DNA of 64,000 nucleotides from Entrophospora sp. SA101 (GCA_958430865.1 CAUDNR010002113.1:1-64000), one strand, 5' to 3'; shown: positions 1 through 10,853, counted from the stretch's first letter. Translations and numbers: made by a program. The notes: generated from the sequence alone by a model not told the origin.

Positions 1-1307
1 AACCTAAAAATTTATATTTTTTTTTGAAAAGAATTATCTAAAATACTAACAAAAGATTTATTTTTATTTTTTTTTTAAAAAAAAGAAAAAATATTCAAGT
101 GTTAGTTCCGGGCGCTGGATTAGGAAGATTGGCATTTGATATAGTAAACCAAGGTACTAAATTGGTTATTACTTGTACATATGTGTGTTGTGAAATTGAT
201 TTATTGATTTATGATTTTGCTTATTGACATAAATAAGGCTTTAGTTCTCAAGGTACTTCATATTTAAATTATTTGATAGAATTTATTAGATTTCAAAATT
301 TATTTATCATTTTAAATTTATATCTATAAATATAGGAAATGAATTTTCATTTTATATGGTAATTTCCATTATCTGTAAATTATCCCAAATACATATCGAA
401 CAATTCACTAATTGGCATATACTCAATTAGTTGTTAGCATCACATTTCATATTAAACAGGTAGAAAAGGAAAAGAAATATATATAAAGATCTCCCTCCTA
501 AAAGTATCAATAATAAAAACTTATTTTCTGCTATTTTTTTAGGATAGAGAGAATCAATCAATACGAATTATATCCATTCATCCACTCTTTTTCCAACATT
601 TTGTCATCTAAAGATCAATTAGTGCCTGTTTATATACCAGATGTGCTGCCTAGTAGTATCCCACCTGAATCTGATTTTTCAATGGTGGCAGGAGATTTTA
701 CAGAAGTTTACGGTGACAATCAACACATAGGTAGATTAAAAATTCATTGTTAAAATTTTTTTTTGATTTTCATTTTAATTTTATTAAAATAATATTATAT
801 ATATATATATATGTATGTATATATAAAGGCAAGTGGGATTGTATAGTTACCAGTTTTTTTATAGATACTGCTAAAAACATTATAGAATATATCGAACTCT
901 TTCATCGTATTCTTAAGCCCGGAGGATTATGGATTAATATCGGTAAATGATAATTGTTTAAAAATGGAGATTTGTCAATAAGTAATAATCTTTGTATTGA
1001 TATTAGGTCCATTATTGTATCATTACGAGAATACACCCGGTGAGATGTCGATTGAGTTGAGTTTAGAAGAGGTTAAAATGGTTGTGAAAAAAACTGGATT
1101 TCAATTTCAGGTAAAACTTTTTTAAATGCCAATATTAATTATGTATATGACACGTATTAATTATCATGTATATATATATATATATTCCTTATTTAAACTT
1201 CAATATATAAGAGGGAAAACATATTTCAATCAACCTATACAATTAATCCAAATGGAATGTTAAAATATTTATACGATTGTGCATTTTGGACATGTGTAAA
1301 ACAATAA
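1..1307 (+). CDS. Carnosine N-methyltransferase (N2227-like), 3' part
   Basis: SAM-dependent methyltransferase of the N2227/CARNMT1 family (yeast YNL092W), which methylates carnosine or related histidine dipeptides in the animal enzymes; the fungal substrate is not certain. The gene enters from the left edge. Exons that join in phase: <~90-153, 238-252, 336-358, 431-459, 543-730, 829-942, 1007-1110, 1212-1307 (TAA). Family motifs in order: [14 protein letters not shown] (SAM-binding glycine loop), [36 protein letters not shown], a GDF segment, [38 protein letters not shown], and a C-terminus typical of the family (AFWTCVKQ). Exon 2 is only 15 nt and exons 3 and 4 are 23 and 29 nt. All introns are GT-AG and no lesion is visible. 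The gene stops about 700 bp before the duplicated block begins. Confidence 0.88.
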
Positions 1308-1472
1308 TAAAAAATATTTTTATTATTTTATTATTTTATTATTTTATTTTTTTATTGTTTTATTATTTTATTATTTTATTATTTTATTATTATACAGCTT
1401 TTGAAAATATCATTTTTATATAAATCTTATTTTAAGGATTGTTTATATTAGTAAAAAAATTGATCAAATAAA
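1308..1472. repeat. A+T-rich low-complexity tract (TTATT-type)
   Basis: After the methyltransferase stop codon there is a run of imperfect TTATT/TTTTATTA units (about 1315-1398), then plain A+T-rich DNA. No gene is visible. Confidence 0.7.
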
Positions 1473-2017
1473 ATGGCACCATTAACCAAAAAGAGTAAAC
1501 ATCTTCAACAAGCTTGTCTAGCAAAACAAGATCAAACACAATAACATCACCAATTGATCCTAATATTTCCTCAACAAATATTGGTAAAGCTGTAAAGGTT
1601 AAACAAGAATTAATAAATAAAATTAATATGTTACCTGAGAAGCAAGTTTTTTCATGTTCTAAATTGCTTGAAATAATGGTTTATCCAGATGGTGATCATG
1701 AGGGTGAAATTATTTCACCATATCTACAAAAAAAAGCAATGAATTTGCTTCTATTGACTCTGGGAAAACCAGAATCTAGTGCCCAAGAGATTGAAAATAA
1801 AATAAAATCTATAGAGAAGGAAAATAAAATATTAACAAAAAAAAATGAATCTATTACCTCTAAACATAAATCTTTAACAATTAAAATAAAAAAACATGAA
1901 AAAGATAATGATCTTTATATCTCATGAATAAGATCAATGGTTTCAAAAAGAAAATGCATACCTAAGAAAGAAATCCAAAAAGGCATTAAAAAATGGTTAA
2001 AGAAAATAAACATACCT
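1473..2017 (+). pseudogene. Broken coiled-coil ORF, N-terminal part of an unknown protein
   Basis: ATG at 1473 opens MAPLTKKSKHLQQACLAKQD and stops after 23 codons. The same coding sequence continues in the next frame from about 1514 to 1927, including KQVFSCSKLLEIMVYPDGDH and then a Lys/Glu/Asn-rich heptad-like coiled coil. After the stop at 1927 the coil continues in a third frame (QWFQKENAYLRKKS) up to the edge of the duplicated block. So there are at least two frame lesions. The start and the 'VYPDG' segment resemble a repeated, probably transposon-linked protein family of Rhizophagus; this is from memory and uncertain. The remaining C-terminal part is absent because unrelated sequence (the block) starts at 2018. 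Confidence 0.5.
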
Positions 2018-4010
2018 AAGCATAATGGAAATTTGAAATGTTACACTAATTTTTTATATTGTGCAACGTAGCTTTACAATACACGGCAAACATTCTGGCA
2101 ATAAAAAGTAAGTGATAAACTGGATTTGAATTGGATCTGAACTTGATCTCCAATTTAGAAAGGTAACGACTATATACTGGCGAAGTTTCAGAAGCAATGA
2201 GTTCTGTATAACGTTTCGTGTAACAACAAACTTCCACTATGCTACATACCTATACACCTGAGTTTATTGCTCTAGTGACCCAAATGAGCAATATAGGCCA
2301 ATCATCATTGTCATCAACAGTACAATGCACAAAAGAATTCTTTACTTTCCTGACTGGTTATTCCCCTGGTACTTGGGATCTCCACAAGTACTTTATCCAA
2401 GTGGAATAAAGAGGTAGCAGGAATAACAGTTACAGAAAATCTTCCAGGGACCACTTCTCAATTCTCATCATATGGGATCATGGCAGATGAAAGTACAAGA
2501 GGTGATAAAAAAATATTTTTAGTATGTGTATCACATTGGAATGTAGTAAAAGAGAAACCTACACTTACAATTCTCAGCATGAAGGATCTGGATCGGTGCA
2601 ATTCAGTTACTGTATCTACATCTGTACTTGAAGCAATTAGATCATTTATCTTGGATCCAAAACATTGTCTATATTGGCTTACTGATAATACTAGTTATAT
2701 GTAGGGTCCAAGGGTGGTGTTGTTGTAAATTTCAATCAAAGATGTGAAATAAATGCAATTAGGATTCCATGTGGCCTACATGTTGTTCATATTGCAGCAA
2801 CAACATTTGACAATGCTGTTTTTGGGAAGGTCAGTTCCCCCTCAGGTCTTTCCTTGAACCCACATCCATTCAATGTTATAAACTTTGCATATCACCTTCA
2901 TAATGGTTACAATGAATCTAATAAAGATAACCCATTAAACATGAAAAATGAAACTATTAGTAAAATGTATAAAGCATTACTGAATTTAGACCTCAAAAAA
3001 TAACAAAAGCCAATTACAAGCCGTTGGTTATACCAGTTAACTACAGCAAAGCAATACTTGGAACGTTGTGAGCTTCACCTTACATTCACTAATTGGTTCA
3101 TAGAAAAATTAGAAGGTTCAAGGAATGTGCCTGAGGGATATTTACATAAATGGAAAACATTTTTGGAATTCCTACAAAATGAAAATTTAAATACAGAAAT
3201 TTTAATAATGGTAAAATTTGGAGAGTGGTTCTATGAAAAAATAATATATTTTTTAATTGGCTCTGATACTAACTCTAGTCACCCTCTACCAAATGGGTAT
3301 TGTGCACATCAAATGCCTGACATGGTTCAAACTTGGATTAGTGAATTAGAGAATGTTGTGCAGGCACCTGAAGAAGTCTTCATGGATGAATTATTGGCAG
3401 CTTGTGATCATTTGAATGAACAGGAATTTCTGGATCTGGCTCAAAGAATGAAAATAGGTATTGAAAAAACTTTGAATGTCTTCAAAAAATGGATGATTAC
3501 CTGGACTAAATTTCTACTTTGGATATGCAGTCTTGGAGGAGAGCATGGCCCTGAATTTGCACAAGCTGTTCTCAATGTAATACTTTCTCATCCTCTTCCT
3601 GATGATCAACCTACAATAATAGTAAAAAAATATATAGAAAGATTAAATGAGAATTTAAAAGATCAAAACAATACATTTGGGTTATTTGAAGCATTGGAAA
3701 AAAATAACTTTAGAGAACAGTTCATTGCATTTTCAAAAGTTAATTATATCCAGTTAAAAGAATTTCCATTGATATATGATTTTGTTAGACATCGTATCTG
3801 ACCAATAATAGTTCATCAACAACATCTTCAACTTACAGGTCCCACTTCATTTAACCATGTAATTACTGCAGAAAAATTGGCAGTGACCCGAGCAAAAAGA
3901 AGAGAGAAAGCTTCTTTGTCTATTGATCCAGTCATTGGTGAAGAAGAAGCAATAAGATTGGCAGAAGAGTTCTTAATACCAAAAATAAAAGTAATTGATA
4001 AAATTAATAA
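2018..4010 (+). pseudogene. Decayed transposase-like gene ('ADESTRGDKK' family, possibly hAT-related)
   Basis: Relic of a transposase-like protein common in Rhizophagus-type genomes. Coding pieces in order: a BED-finger-like start near 2020-2100 with stops; 2480-2704 with ADESTRGDKKIFLVCVSHW and LTDNTSYM; after a 2-nt frame change at about 2703, GSKGGVVVNFNQRCE and CGLHVVHIAATTFDN; an in-frame TAA near 3001; then 3058-3801 with TSRWLYQLTTAKQYLER just upstream, FTNWFIEKLEG and LLWICSLGGEHGPEFAQA; another stop at 3801; then a Lys/Arg- and Glu-rich tail (3877-4010). The conserved Asp of ADEST and the Asp of LTDNT may be catalytic, but I cannot prove this. The hAT assignment is tentative. No terminal repeats were identified. 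The block's left breakpoint cuts its N-terminus. Confidence 0.72.
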
Positions 4011-4580
4011 AATTTTTTCTTTTTATAATTCATTTTTTTCGAAAAAATATTTTATCTTTACCATATATTCCATCCAACACATGTGTTCCTGTTCATTAAT
4101 CCCCTTTTTAATATTCAAATATCCAAAAAGAATTATGAATATTCAAATACATCAGATAATTTTTGGAATTTTGAATAGTCATAAATGTTTTGAATCATAA
4201 ATAATCATAAATGTTTTGATAACTAAATATACTGTAGTTATTATAGATAATAAATATTTAATTGATGAAAATTGATTAATTTGATTTTATTTATTATACA
4301 TTACAAAATATTTTACCTTTTCCTTCTCATTTGGTTGAATACCAAGTACATGTAATAAATGAGAGATACAATTATTAGTTGAAAGGTGTTATGCATTATT
4401 TAATATTAATGGCTCTATATATGGTATTTCAAATAGTCTTAAATATTTCAAATGAATAGTAATAGTAATAGTTTCAATATTAAATATTTCGAATATTATA
4501 AATTCTAGTGTAACATTTTGAAAAATTCAACCACTAAAAAATCCGCAAATAATAATTTGCTTATATGATGTGACATATAT
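4011..4580. other. A+T-rich spacer without a gene
   Basis: The open frame that continues to 4200 is low-complexity Phe/Ile/Tyr-rich sequence and looks non-coding. Short ATTCAAATA/CATAAATGTTTTGA repeats occur near 4110-4220. Nothing else is recognised. Confidence 0.5.
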
Positions 4581-5666
4581 TTGATAATCAATAGCCATCA
4601 AACACCACATAAAGACCTGGTCTTTAGGTCCAGACCTGCGGACTTTTCCATCCCTATATCAATATCAGCAATTAATGGTTGGAACTCAACAAGTTGCAAT
4701 TCAGAGATTGGAATTCAAATTATTCAACCTACTGATAACCCGGAAACATATGAGAATAGGATTCGACCAGGAGTATCTAAAGTTGTGCAACCCGCAGACA
4801 TTGATGCATTCTTTACTAATCTCAAGAATATGTGGGTGGAGCGTAGACCTTCTTTATTTAATTATGGAAGCGTGAATAATATGAATGGAATGGCATTTCA
4901 ACCACCTCAGCAAATTCTACAACAACCTGTGTTTCAACCACCTCAGCAGATCATTCAACAACCTATGTTTCAACTGCCTCAACTAGAGATGGGCAGATCA
5001 GTACTATACGTATAGTGCGTATAGTTCTAGAAAAATATAGTAGTAAACGTAAATCAATTCCTGTTTAGGTTATTGCCAAATAATAGATGTGATGTTACAC
5101 ATAAAAATTAATTAATACTCTTTCTCATGATAATATATATTTTAAACTTTCCTGCAATTTGGCAACATTTAATATTAACGCTCTAGTTCAATATCTAGAT
5201 GTGAAAAACATTACATCTTTGTCCAAATGCCACAATTCAAATTAAAAGAAATTATTTTGGAGAACATTTTAATACTTCAAATACTTGGTGTACAGGTAAA
5301 TTACAACATAATTGAAGATTTCATCAAGGAAGCTGATGAAAATTTTATTGAAGAATCAAATAAAAAATGAAAGAAGTTTTGATTTTTATGATATTTTAAT
5401 TCATTCAATATAATTAATGATTCATAAATAAAAACCTAAAAAGTGTAGGTTGAATAAATTAAAGATTTATGCTTATCATAATAGCCAAATTATATTTTTT
5501 TCATCCAGTTTTGGAAAATCACCCAATCAAAATTCAACACTACTATACGTACTATACGCCATTTGCCCATCTCTAGCCTCAACGAATTGTTCAACAACCT
5601 GCATTTCAACAGCCAGAATCTCAACTATTTCAACAAAATTTTCGTCCCAAAACTGAGAAAGCCTAG
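4581..5666 (+). pseudogene. Q/P-repeat exon split by a hAT-type MITE
   Basis: Unrecognised protein fragment. The frame is open from 4569; an AG acceptor near 4672 may be the true exon start, since no ATG precedes it. It carries GVSKVVQPADIDAFFTNLKN, then four imperfect repeats of a FQPPQQIxQQP unit. After FQLPQ the frame is broken by a 592-bp insertion (4984-5575). Removing the insertion and one copy of its 8-bp target duplication lets the same frame run on with RIVQQPAFQQPESQLFQQ to a TAG at 5664-5666, so this was a continuous exon before the insertion. Function unknown; a transposon-encoded structural protein or a host Q-rich protein are both possible. Confidence 0.55.
4984..5575. mobile_element. 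hAT-type MITE with perfect 8-bp target duplication
   Basis: Terminal inverted repeats TAGAGATGGGCAGAT... / ...ATTTGCCCATCTCTA, followed inward by related GTACTATACGTATAG-like repeats on both sides. It is flanked on both sides by GCCTCAAC (4976-4983 and 5576-5583), the 8-bp duplication that hAT elements make. Length is 592 bp, with no full transposase; a short frame ending in DENFIEESNKK near 5330-5370 may be a scrap of one. The 'TAGAGATGGGC' end is typical of hAT termini. Confidence 0.87.
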
Positions 5667-5749
5667 TACTAGGGGTTAGCACCGTTAACCGGTTAATATA
5701 TTTTTTTTAACCGGTTAACCACCATTTATTAATTTTTTTTTATATATTA

Positions 5750-6568
5750 CAGTCAAACCTCGTCACAGCGGACCTCGCCACAACACATTTCTTGTTACAA
5801 CGGATTTAAGTATTGTCCCCTTATTAAAATTAATTAAAACGTTTGTCATAATAATAACGGATTCTACTACTAATACTAATAATAAATTTGTTCCACGGAT
5901 TTTTGATGGGGTCTTTATATATGTCTACGTGACATATAAATGTTTTCTCCCTTTGGAAAATGAAATATCTAATAATGAAAATTGAAAATTCAAGAAATAT
6001 GGTCGAAGAGATTTCAAAATGATGTTAATAATATAATACTTGTTGAGAGTAACACAATGTCTAAAGTTTCAACAAAAGATGCCGTAATTTCCTTTGAGAT
6101 AGCTTTTAATTTTCTTCAACAAGGTAATTTAGAAATAGTTTGTAAAGAATTTAAACCATTTAAACCATTGAAAAAAGTGAAATTATTAGATAATACAACC
6201 AAATATTACATCTTATTTCAACAAATAATTTTCATTTCCGTATGTATTATTCATTTATTCATTTATTTATTCCTGTATTTAGTTTATTAATTATTGCACT
6301 ATACCAAACCTCTCTATAACGAACACTAAGTAAATTTCTCTATAACGAATTTCCCTTTTGTCGCCTGTCTCCGATTCAATTTTTTATAATTAATTTCTCT
6401 CTATAATGAACAAAAGCAGAAAAATGCATATAATGGACAGAGGGTTCGGTATAAGAGAGTGAATCATCACCAATTTTGCCGCTGCTGACTTCTTGTCATA
6501 ATAATAATAATAATAATAACGGATTTTTTTGGCTGGAACCATGAATCCAATGTGGCGAGGTTTGACTG
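5750..6568. mobile_element. Tc1/mariner-pogo-like element, nested
   Basis: Ends CAGTCAAACCTCGTCACAGC and, inverted, CAGTCAAACCTCGCCACATT, both next to TA, match the CAGT...TA pattern of pogo/Tigger-type elements. An open frame at 5982-6290 includes VSTKDAVISFEIAFNFLQQG and EFKPFKPLKKVKLLD, which resembles the C-terminal tail of Rhizophagus Tigger-like transposases; no DDE core remains. The element lies inside the 5670-6757 element, so it is the younger of the two. Confidence 0.72.
6300..6452. mobile_element. Short MITE nested in the pogo-like element
   Basis: ATACCAAACCTCTCTATAAC on the left and TTATAATGGACAGAGGGTTCGGTAT on the right (split here: GGACAGAGGGTTCGGTAT) are diverged inverted repeats next to TA. 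This gives a third level of nesting in 1.1 kb. Confidence 0.45.
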
Positions 6569-6757
6569 TAATCATTTATCATCTATTAAGTGTATAATAA
6601 TAAAATTCGACAGGCACGTGATTATTTTGTAAGTAATGAACGATCGAATTTACCAGTTAAAAAATTCCACGTGACTAAATAACCTGTTAACCGGTTAACT
6701 CTTAATTTTAACGGTTAATTAACCGGTTAAAGAATTTTTGCGTGGTGCCAACCTCTA

Positions 6758-8076
6758 TTTATGTTTCTGGATTGTTCCACCTGGTGGTGCTGATATGGAT
6801 ACTGATATAGGAGTTTGGATTTTCATTGAATGTAATATTGCGAATAAGAAAGTTTTTAATTGAATTAACTTTATTTTATTATCTTTTTTATGTTAATAAA
6901 GTTTTCTTTTAACAATGCATCCATCCAAATAATGTATTTGCGATGAAAGAAAATTAATTGATTTTCATTGGTTGGTTTTCTCTAATCAGCCAATCACGAT
7001 TTTATTCAGCAAGATTGATAACGTAAAAGAATTTTGGTTCAAAAAAAAAATGAGTCAACGCACGGTCATTTATTCGTATTCCGGCTCTCAACAGAGAATC
7101 CCAAAACATTATATTAATATTTGATTCAAATAAATATCAAGAATAAATACTTTAATGCACAAGATTTTTTTATTTATAGAGATAAGAAGTTAGCTCGTTT
7201 GGATGATGAATGGTTACTCAAATCCAATGAAAGTGAGAAAAAGAAATATCTGAACAGGCAATTAGGATATCCAATTTCTCGGTAAAAACTTATGTTAAAG
7301 CCATGAAAATATGTATGGGGCCTACTTACTATCAGAATTTTTTTTATCGCATGTTTCCCAAAAATAAAATGACACAATTCACTAAATTTCCGGTTTTTTT
7401 TTAAATACAATAATTATGAAGATCGAAGGGGGCAAACGATTTTATATTGAAACAATGTGTTTAATATCAAGTTTCATAAAATCTACATTGAATTTTAGTT
7501 GAATCTTACCTGTTGAAAATTCTAAAGATATTTACCTCAATTGAATAATTAAAAAGATCACACTACATTCAATTTAGGTTTGAATAAAGAAAAATAAAGA
7601 AGGAAGATAGGACGAAGCTAACGATATTTTGGGTAAGAGGAAAGTGGCGATCTTTTCAGATATTTAAATTCAAAAATTTCCCGAAAAAGGGGCAGTATGT
7701 ATTATAAATATAAATATGAAATATGATTCGTGTGTTAATAATAAATTATTGTGCCGTGTAACTTTTTGAAATTTTTGTTTTGCATCAAAATTTATTGATT
7801 TCTTTACTAAAAATATATTTATTCAAAAATTTTTTTCATTATATAAATAGTTGTAGAAAGCGAGCGAACGATCAAAATAAATCAATTCATTCCTTCATTC
7901 AAAAAAAAAAAATTAATTAATTTTTTCATTCTTTTATTTGTAAAAAAAATATAATTATTCAAATAAAAATTATTTATATAAACTTATATAATAAATACCA
8001 TATAATATTATCCGCTTTTTTTAAAAAAGAAAAAAACATCCTTAAAAAATTCTTTTTTTATATAAAAATTTAAGAA
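6758..8076. other. Region upstream of the SEC14-like gene; one possible orphan exon
   Basis: 6765-6860 has an open stretch reading CFWIVPPGGADMDTDIGVWI that looks coding but has no partner. 7180-7281 is bounded by TTTATAG and GTAAAA and reads DKKLARLDDEWLLKSNESEK..., a plausible exon of an unrecognised gene; no other exon was found. The last 400 bp before the SEC14 start are very A+T-rich with poly-A and poly-T runs, as expected of a promoter/5' leader. Confidence 0.3.
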
Positions 8077-8955
8077 ATGCCACCATCTGTTACTACCGAA
8101 GTACAAGCACATAAATTTACAGGACATCTTGGAAATTTAAGTCCACAACAAGCAGAAGCACTAGAACAATTTCGACAAGAACTTAAAGACGAGGGTGTGT
8201 TTAACGAGGACCGACACGATGATGATTATTTACTCAGGTTTTTAAGAGCAAGAAAATTTGATCTAGTTAAAACCAAAAAAATGTTTATTGATTGTGAAAA
8301 CTGGAGAAAAGATTTTGGTGTTGATGAGTTGGTTAAGACGTTTGATTATAAGGAACGTGATGAAGTGATGAAATATTATCCAAGATATTATCACAAAACT
8401 GATAAGGATGGTCGACCTATTTATATTGAAGAAATTGGCAAAGTTGATATTAAATCTTTATATCAGGTTACCACAGTTGAACGACAAATTCAAAATTTAG
8501 TGGTCGAGTATGAAAAACTTGGTTATATTAGATTACCAGCTTGTTCATTAAAACAGGGTGAACTTATTGAAACAACATGTACAATTTTAGATCTTAAAGG
8601 TGTTTCTATTCGATCATTCTCTAATGTTTTTGGATTTGTGAAACAAGCGTCTAATATTGGTCAAAATTATTATCCTGAACGTATGGGTAAGTTTTACATC
8701 ATTAATGCTCCGATGCTTTTCGCTTCTGTTTGGGGTTTAGTGAAACCATTACTTGATGAGGTTACAGCTGCCAAAATCATAATTTTAAATAGCAAGTATC
8801 AACAAACTTTATTGGAAAACATTCCAGCTGAAAATTTACCAGCTGCTTTTGGTGGAAGTTGTAATTGTAAAAATGGTTGTCAATTTTCTGATGCTGGTCC
8901 ATGGCAAGAAGAAAAACAACTCATTGTTAATGGGTCCAAAGAAAATTTTATTTAA
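8077..8955 (+). CDS. SEC14: SEC14-like phosphatidylinositol/phosphatidylcholine transfer protein
   Basis: Single-exon gene, 292 residues (yeast Sec14p has 304). SEC14 proteins exchange PI and PC between membranes and support PI4P synthesis at the Golgi. N-terminal CRAL-TRIO region (about 35-80) contains DDDYLLRFLRARKFDLVKTK; the lipid-binding domain (about 100-265) contains KDGRPIYIEEIGKVD, the CTILDLKGVSI strand and FYIINAPMLFASVWGLVKP, LDEVTAAKI and LPAAFGGSCNC, all at canonical spacing. The start is the only ATG upstream of the conserved region and is followed by a typical short N-tail (LGNLSPQQAEALEQFRQELK). It is convergent with the F-box gene. No lesion seen. The absence of introns is notable for this gene-dense-intron genome. 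Confidence 0.93.
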   Translation: MPPSVTTEVQAHKFTGHLGNLSPQQAEALEQFRQELKDEGVFNEDRHDDDYLLRFLRARKFDLVKTKKMFIDCENWRKDFGVDELVKTFDYKERDEVMKYYPRYYHKTDKDGRPIYIEEIGKVDIKSLYQVTTVERQIQNLVVEYEKLGYIRLPACSLKQGELIETTCTILDLKGVSIRSFSNVFGFVKQASNIGQNYYPERMGKFYIINAPMLFASVWGLVKPLLDEVTAAKIIILNSKYQQTLLENIPAENLPAAFGGSCNCKNGCQFSDAGPWQEEKQLIVNGSKENFI

Positions 8956-9326
8956 TAATAGATAGATGGAAATATTATTATAATAAACATTATATAAAAT
9001 AATAACGATTTTTCTTGTAAAATTTTCTTGATTTATATTTAATGTAAATAATAACAATATTGTTATTATTATATAACTAGACACAACAAAAATAAAATAG
9101 ATGTTTCATAATATAAATAAAAAATATACAAATTATATATATATATATATACACAAATAAACAAAGGCAAAATGAAATACTTTATTTTATTTGTAAAATT
9201 GACATTATTATGTAAAACAATTGAACTTTTTCTTTAGCCATCAAGAAAATCCAGCAAATCATCATCGTTTCAAAAAAATCAATATAATAATGAAGATCTG
9301 ATGTTGTGTAGGGAAGTTGTGAGATT
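8956..9326. other. Convergent 3' region between SEC14 and F-box genes
   Basis: 371 bp of A+T-rich sequence with an (AT)n run near 9137-9152. It must hold both 3' ends and polyadenylation signals. No gene seen. Confidence 0.6.
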
Positions 9327-10853
9327 CTAAAATTCATAATCAATAATTCCTAAATTTTGATAGTTTTTCAACATTTTATCAAGTCTATAATACCTTAAAG
9401 AGTCTATAGGACGCACCGAAAATTTTATAAATAAAGGTTTATGTCCTTCCCACTCTTTCATCAACATATCTAGCGAATCACCAGAAATAATAACATAACT
9501 ACGTACAAAATAAATCTTTTTTAAATTTTTTGGTAATGTTTTACATAAAACTTCCAATATTTGGTTTGCGTCTATAAAAGACTTGTAAGATTCTTTAAAT
9601 AATTCTAAATTTATTTCCTTTAGCTTAATGCAATTACTAAATATCGGGATTAATTCTTGAGCCAATTCATTTTCATATACTATTGATAAATATTCTAGAT
9701 TTAGACAATTTTCTCCAATTGATTCGATCAATATCTTTAAATATTCAATAAGTTCTTCTTTTGGTTTACCACTAACCCTAAGCTCTTTAATATTTTCCCC
9801 GTTGAGAATAATGAATTCACATATATCTAACAAAGAACCTCTAGAAACGAATTCTACATAAACCTTTTCAACTTTTGGACATATGACTTTATTTATGTTA
9901 TTAGTAATATGGATATTAGATGTTAAACCATAATTATTCAAAGTTTCCAGGTGCAAAAATTTTAACTTGTTAAATGATATTATTGGATAATATTTGTTAT
10001 TATTATTATTATCATTATTATTATTGTTGTTGTTGTTATTATTATTACTATTACCACTACCACCAACACCACCATCAATATGATCTAAAAGACTAAATCC
10101 CACACTATGATATTCAATTAATGATTCTGAATGTGACAATATTGCTTCTTTTAATTCAAATGAATTTACATCGCTATCATTAAGAACATTTGAAGTTATT
10201 TTTATTTTTTTAATTTTATTTTGTGCTTTGATCAATCTAGCCAAGCTATCACAATTATTAGCATTGAAATATTGATCGTAATTAATTACAAGTTCTTGAA
10301 TTTTTGTACAGACATTTGTCAGTTTATCAATATTTTTTGGTTGATAATAATGATTTCCTAATATTAACTCATAAAGGTTCTGGAACCAACTGTTGAAATT
10401 AGCATGATCAATAAAAAGTTCAAATTTTGAATTAGCAGCTTGAAGTTTCCTGATACTTGAACAATCCAAGATAAAGCTCACTAATCTTTCTTTAAAACGT
10501 TCAAACTTCTCACAATTAATGTAAATCGCCAATTTATTTAAATTATGAGATCCTTCCATAAGATCCAATTCAGTAGCAAATCTTGCATAATTGTATAAAG
10601 GTGGTTTCTTTAGTGGTTTATATGATGTCATTGAAATGTCGTTTTTAATAATGAAATCTTGATCCTCTACCAATAAACAATTCATTATCATCAGAGTACT
10701 TTTAAATGTACAAAATGGATTTTTCCATAACGTTGCAATGCTTATGTTGTGCCAATGCTTATTAACTAAAACGCAAGAATAAAGCGATTTAAAATCATTT
10801 TCAACATCTCTGAAAATCGGAATTAAAAGTTCGGTTGGAAAATAGTGAGCCAT
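9327..10853 (-). CDS. F-box protein with diverged leucine-rich repeats
   Basis: 508 residues in one exon. The N-terminus (FPTELLIPIFRDVENDFKSL, then SCVLVNKHWHNISIATLWKNP) is a textbook F-box of the type massively expanded in Rhizophagus, which binds Skp1 in SCF ubiquitin ligases. The rest has Leu/Ile/Asn-rich repeats that suggest a substrate-binding solenoid (for example LNLEYLSIVYENEL, LKEINLELFKES). Residues about 265-290 are a Gly/Ser/Asn tract dominated by Asn (a TTA/TTG trinucleotide expansion at about 9995-10060 on the plus strand). The target is unknown. It is convergent with SEC14 and codirectional with the antiporter gene. Confidence 0.88.
   Translation of the reverse strand: MAHYFPTELLIPIFRDVENDFKSLYSCVLVNKHWHNISIATLWKNPFCTFKSTLMIMNCLLVEDQDFIIKNDISMTSYKPLKKPPLYNYARFATELDLMEGSHNLNKLAIYINCEKFERFKERLVSFILDCSSIRKLQAANSKFELFIDHANFNSWFQNLYELILGNHYYQPKNIDKLTNVCTKIQELVINYDQYFNANNCDSLARLIKAQNKIKKIKITSNVLNDSDVNSFELKEAILSHSESLIEYHSVGFSLLDHIDGGVGGSGNSNNNNNNNNNNNDNNNNNKYYPIISFNKLKFLHLETLNNYGLTSNIHITNNINKVICPKVEKVYVEFVSRGSLLDICEFIILNGENIKELRVSGKPKEELIEYLKILIESIGENCLNLEYLSIVYENELAQELIPIFSNCIKLKEINLELFKESYKSFIDANQILEVLCKTLPKNLKKIYFVRSYVIISGDSLDMLMKEWEGHKPLFIKFSVRPIDSLRYYRLDKMLKNYQNLGIIDYEF

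Larger units (their letters stand above)
5670..6757. mobile_element. Outer nested element with TAGRGGTTRGCACC ends
   Basis: The left end TAGGGGTTAGCACC and the right end (reverse complement TAGAGGTTGGCACC) are inverted repeats, each followed by several GTTAACCGGTTAA palindromes. The ends look hAT-like, but the flanks (CCTAGTAC and TTTATGTT) do not match, so no target duplication is visible. The interior is mostly filled by a separate TA-flanked element. Confidence 0.62.

Noticed and set aside
2046..2237. Minus-strand 63-residue ORF (also at 43374-43565)
   Set aside because: It is the antisense of the plus-strand transposase N-terminal relic and has no coding signature of its own.
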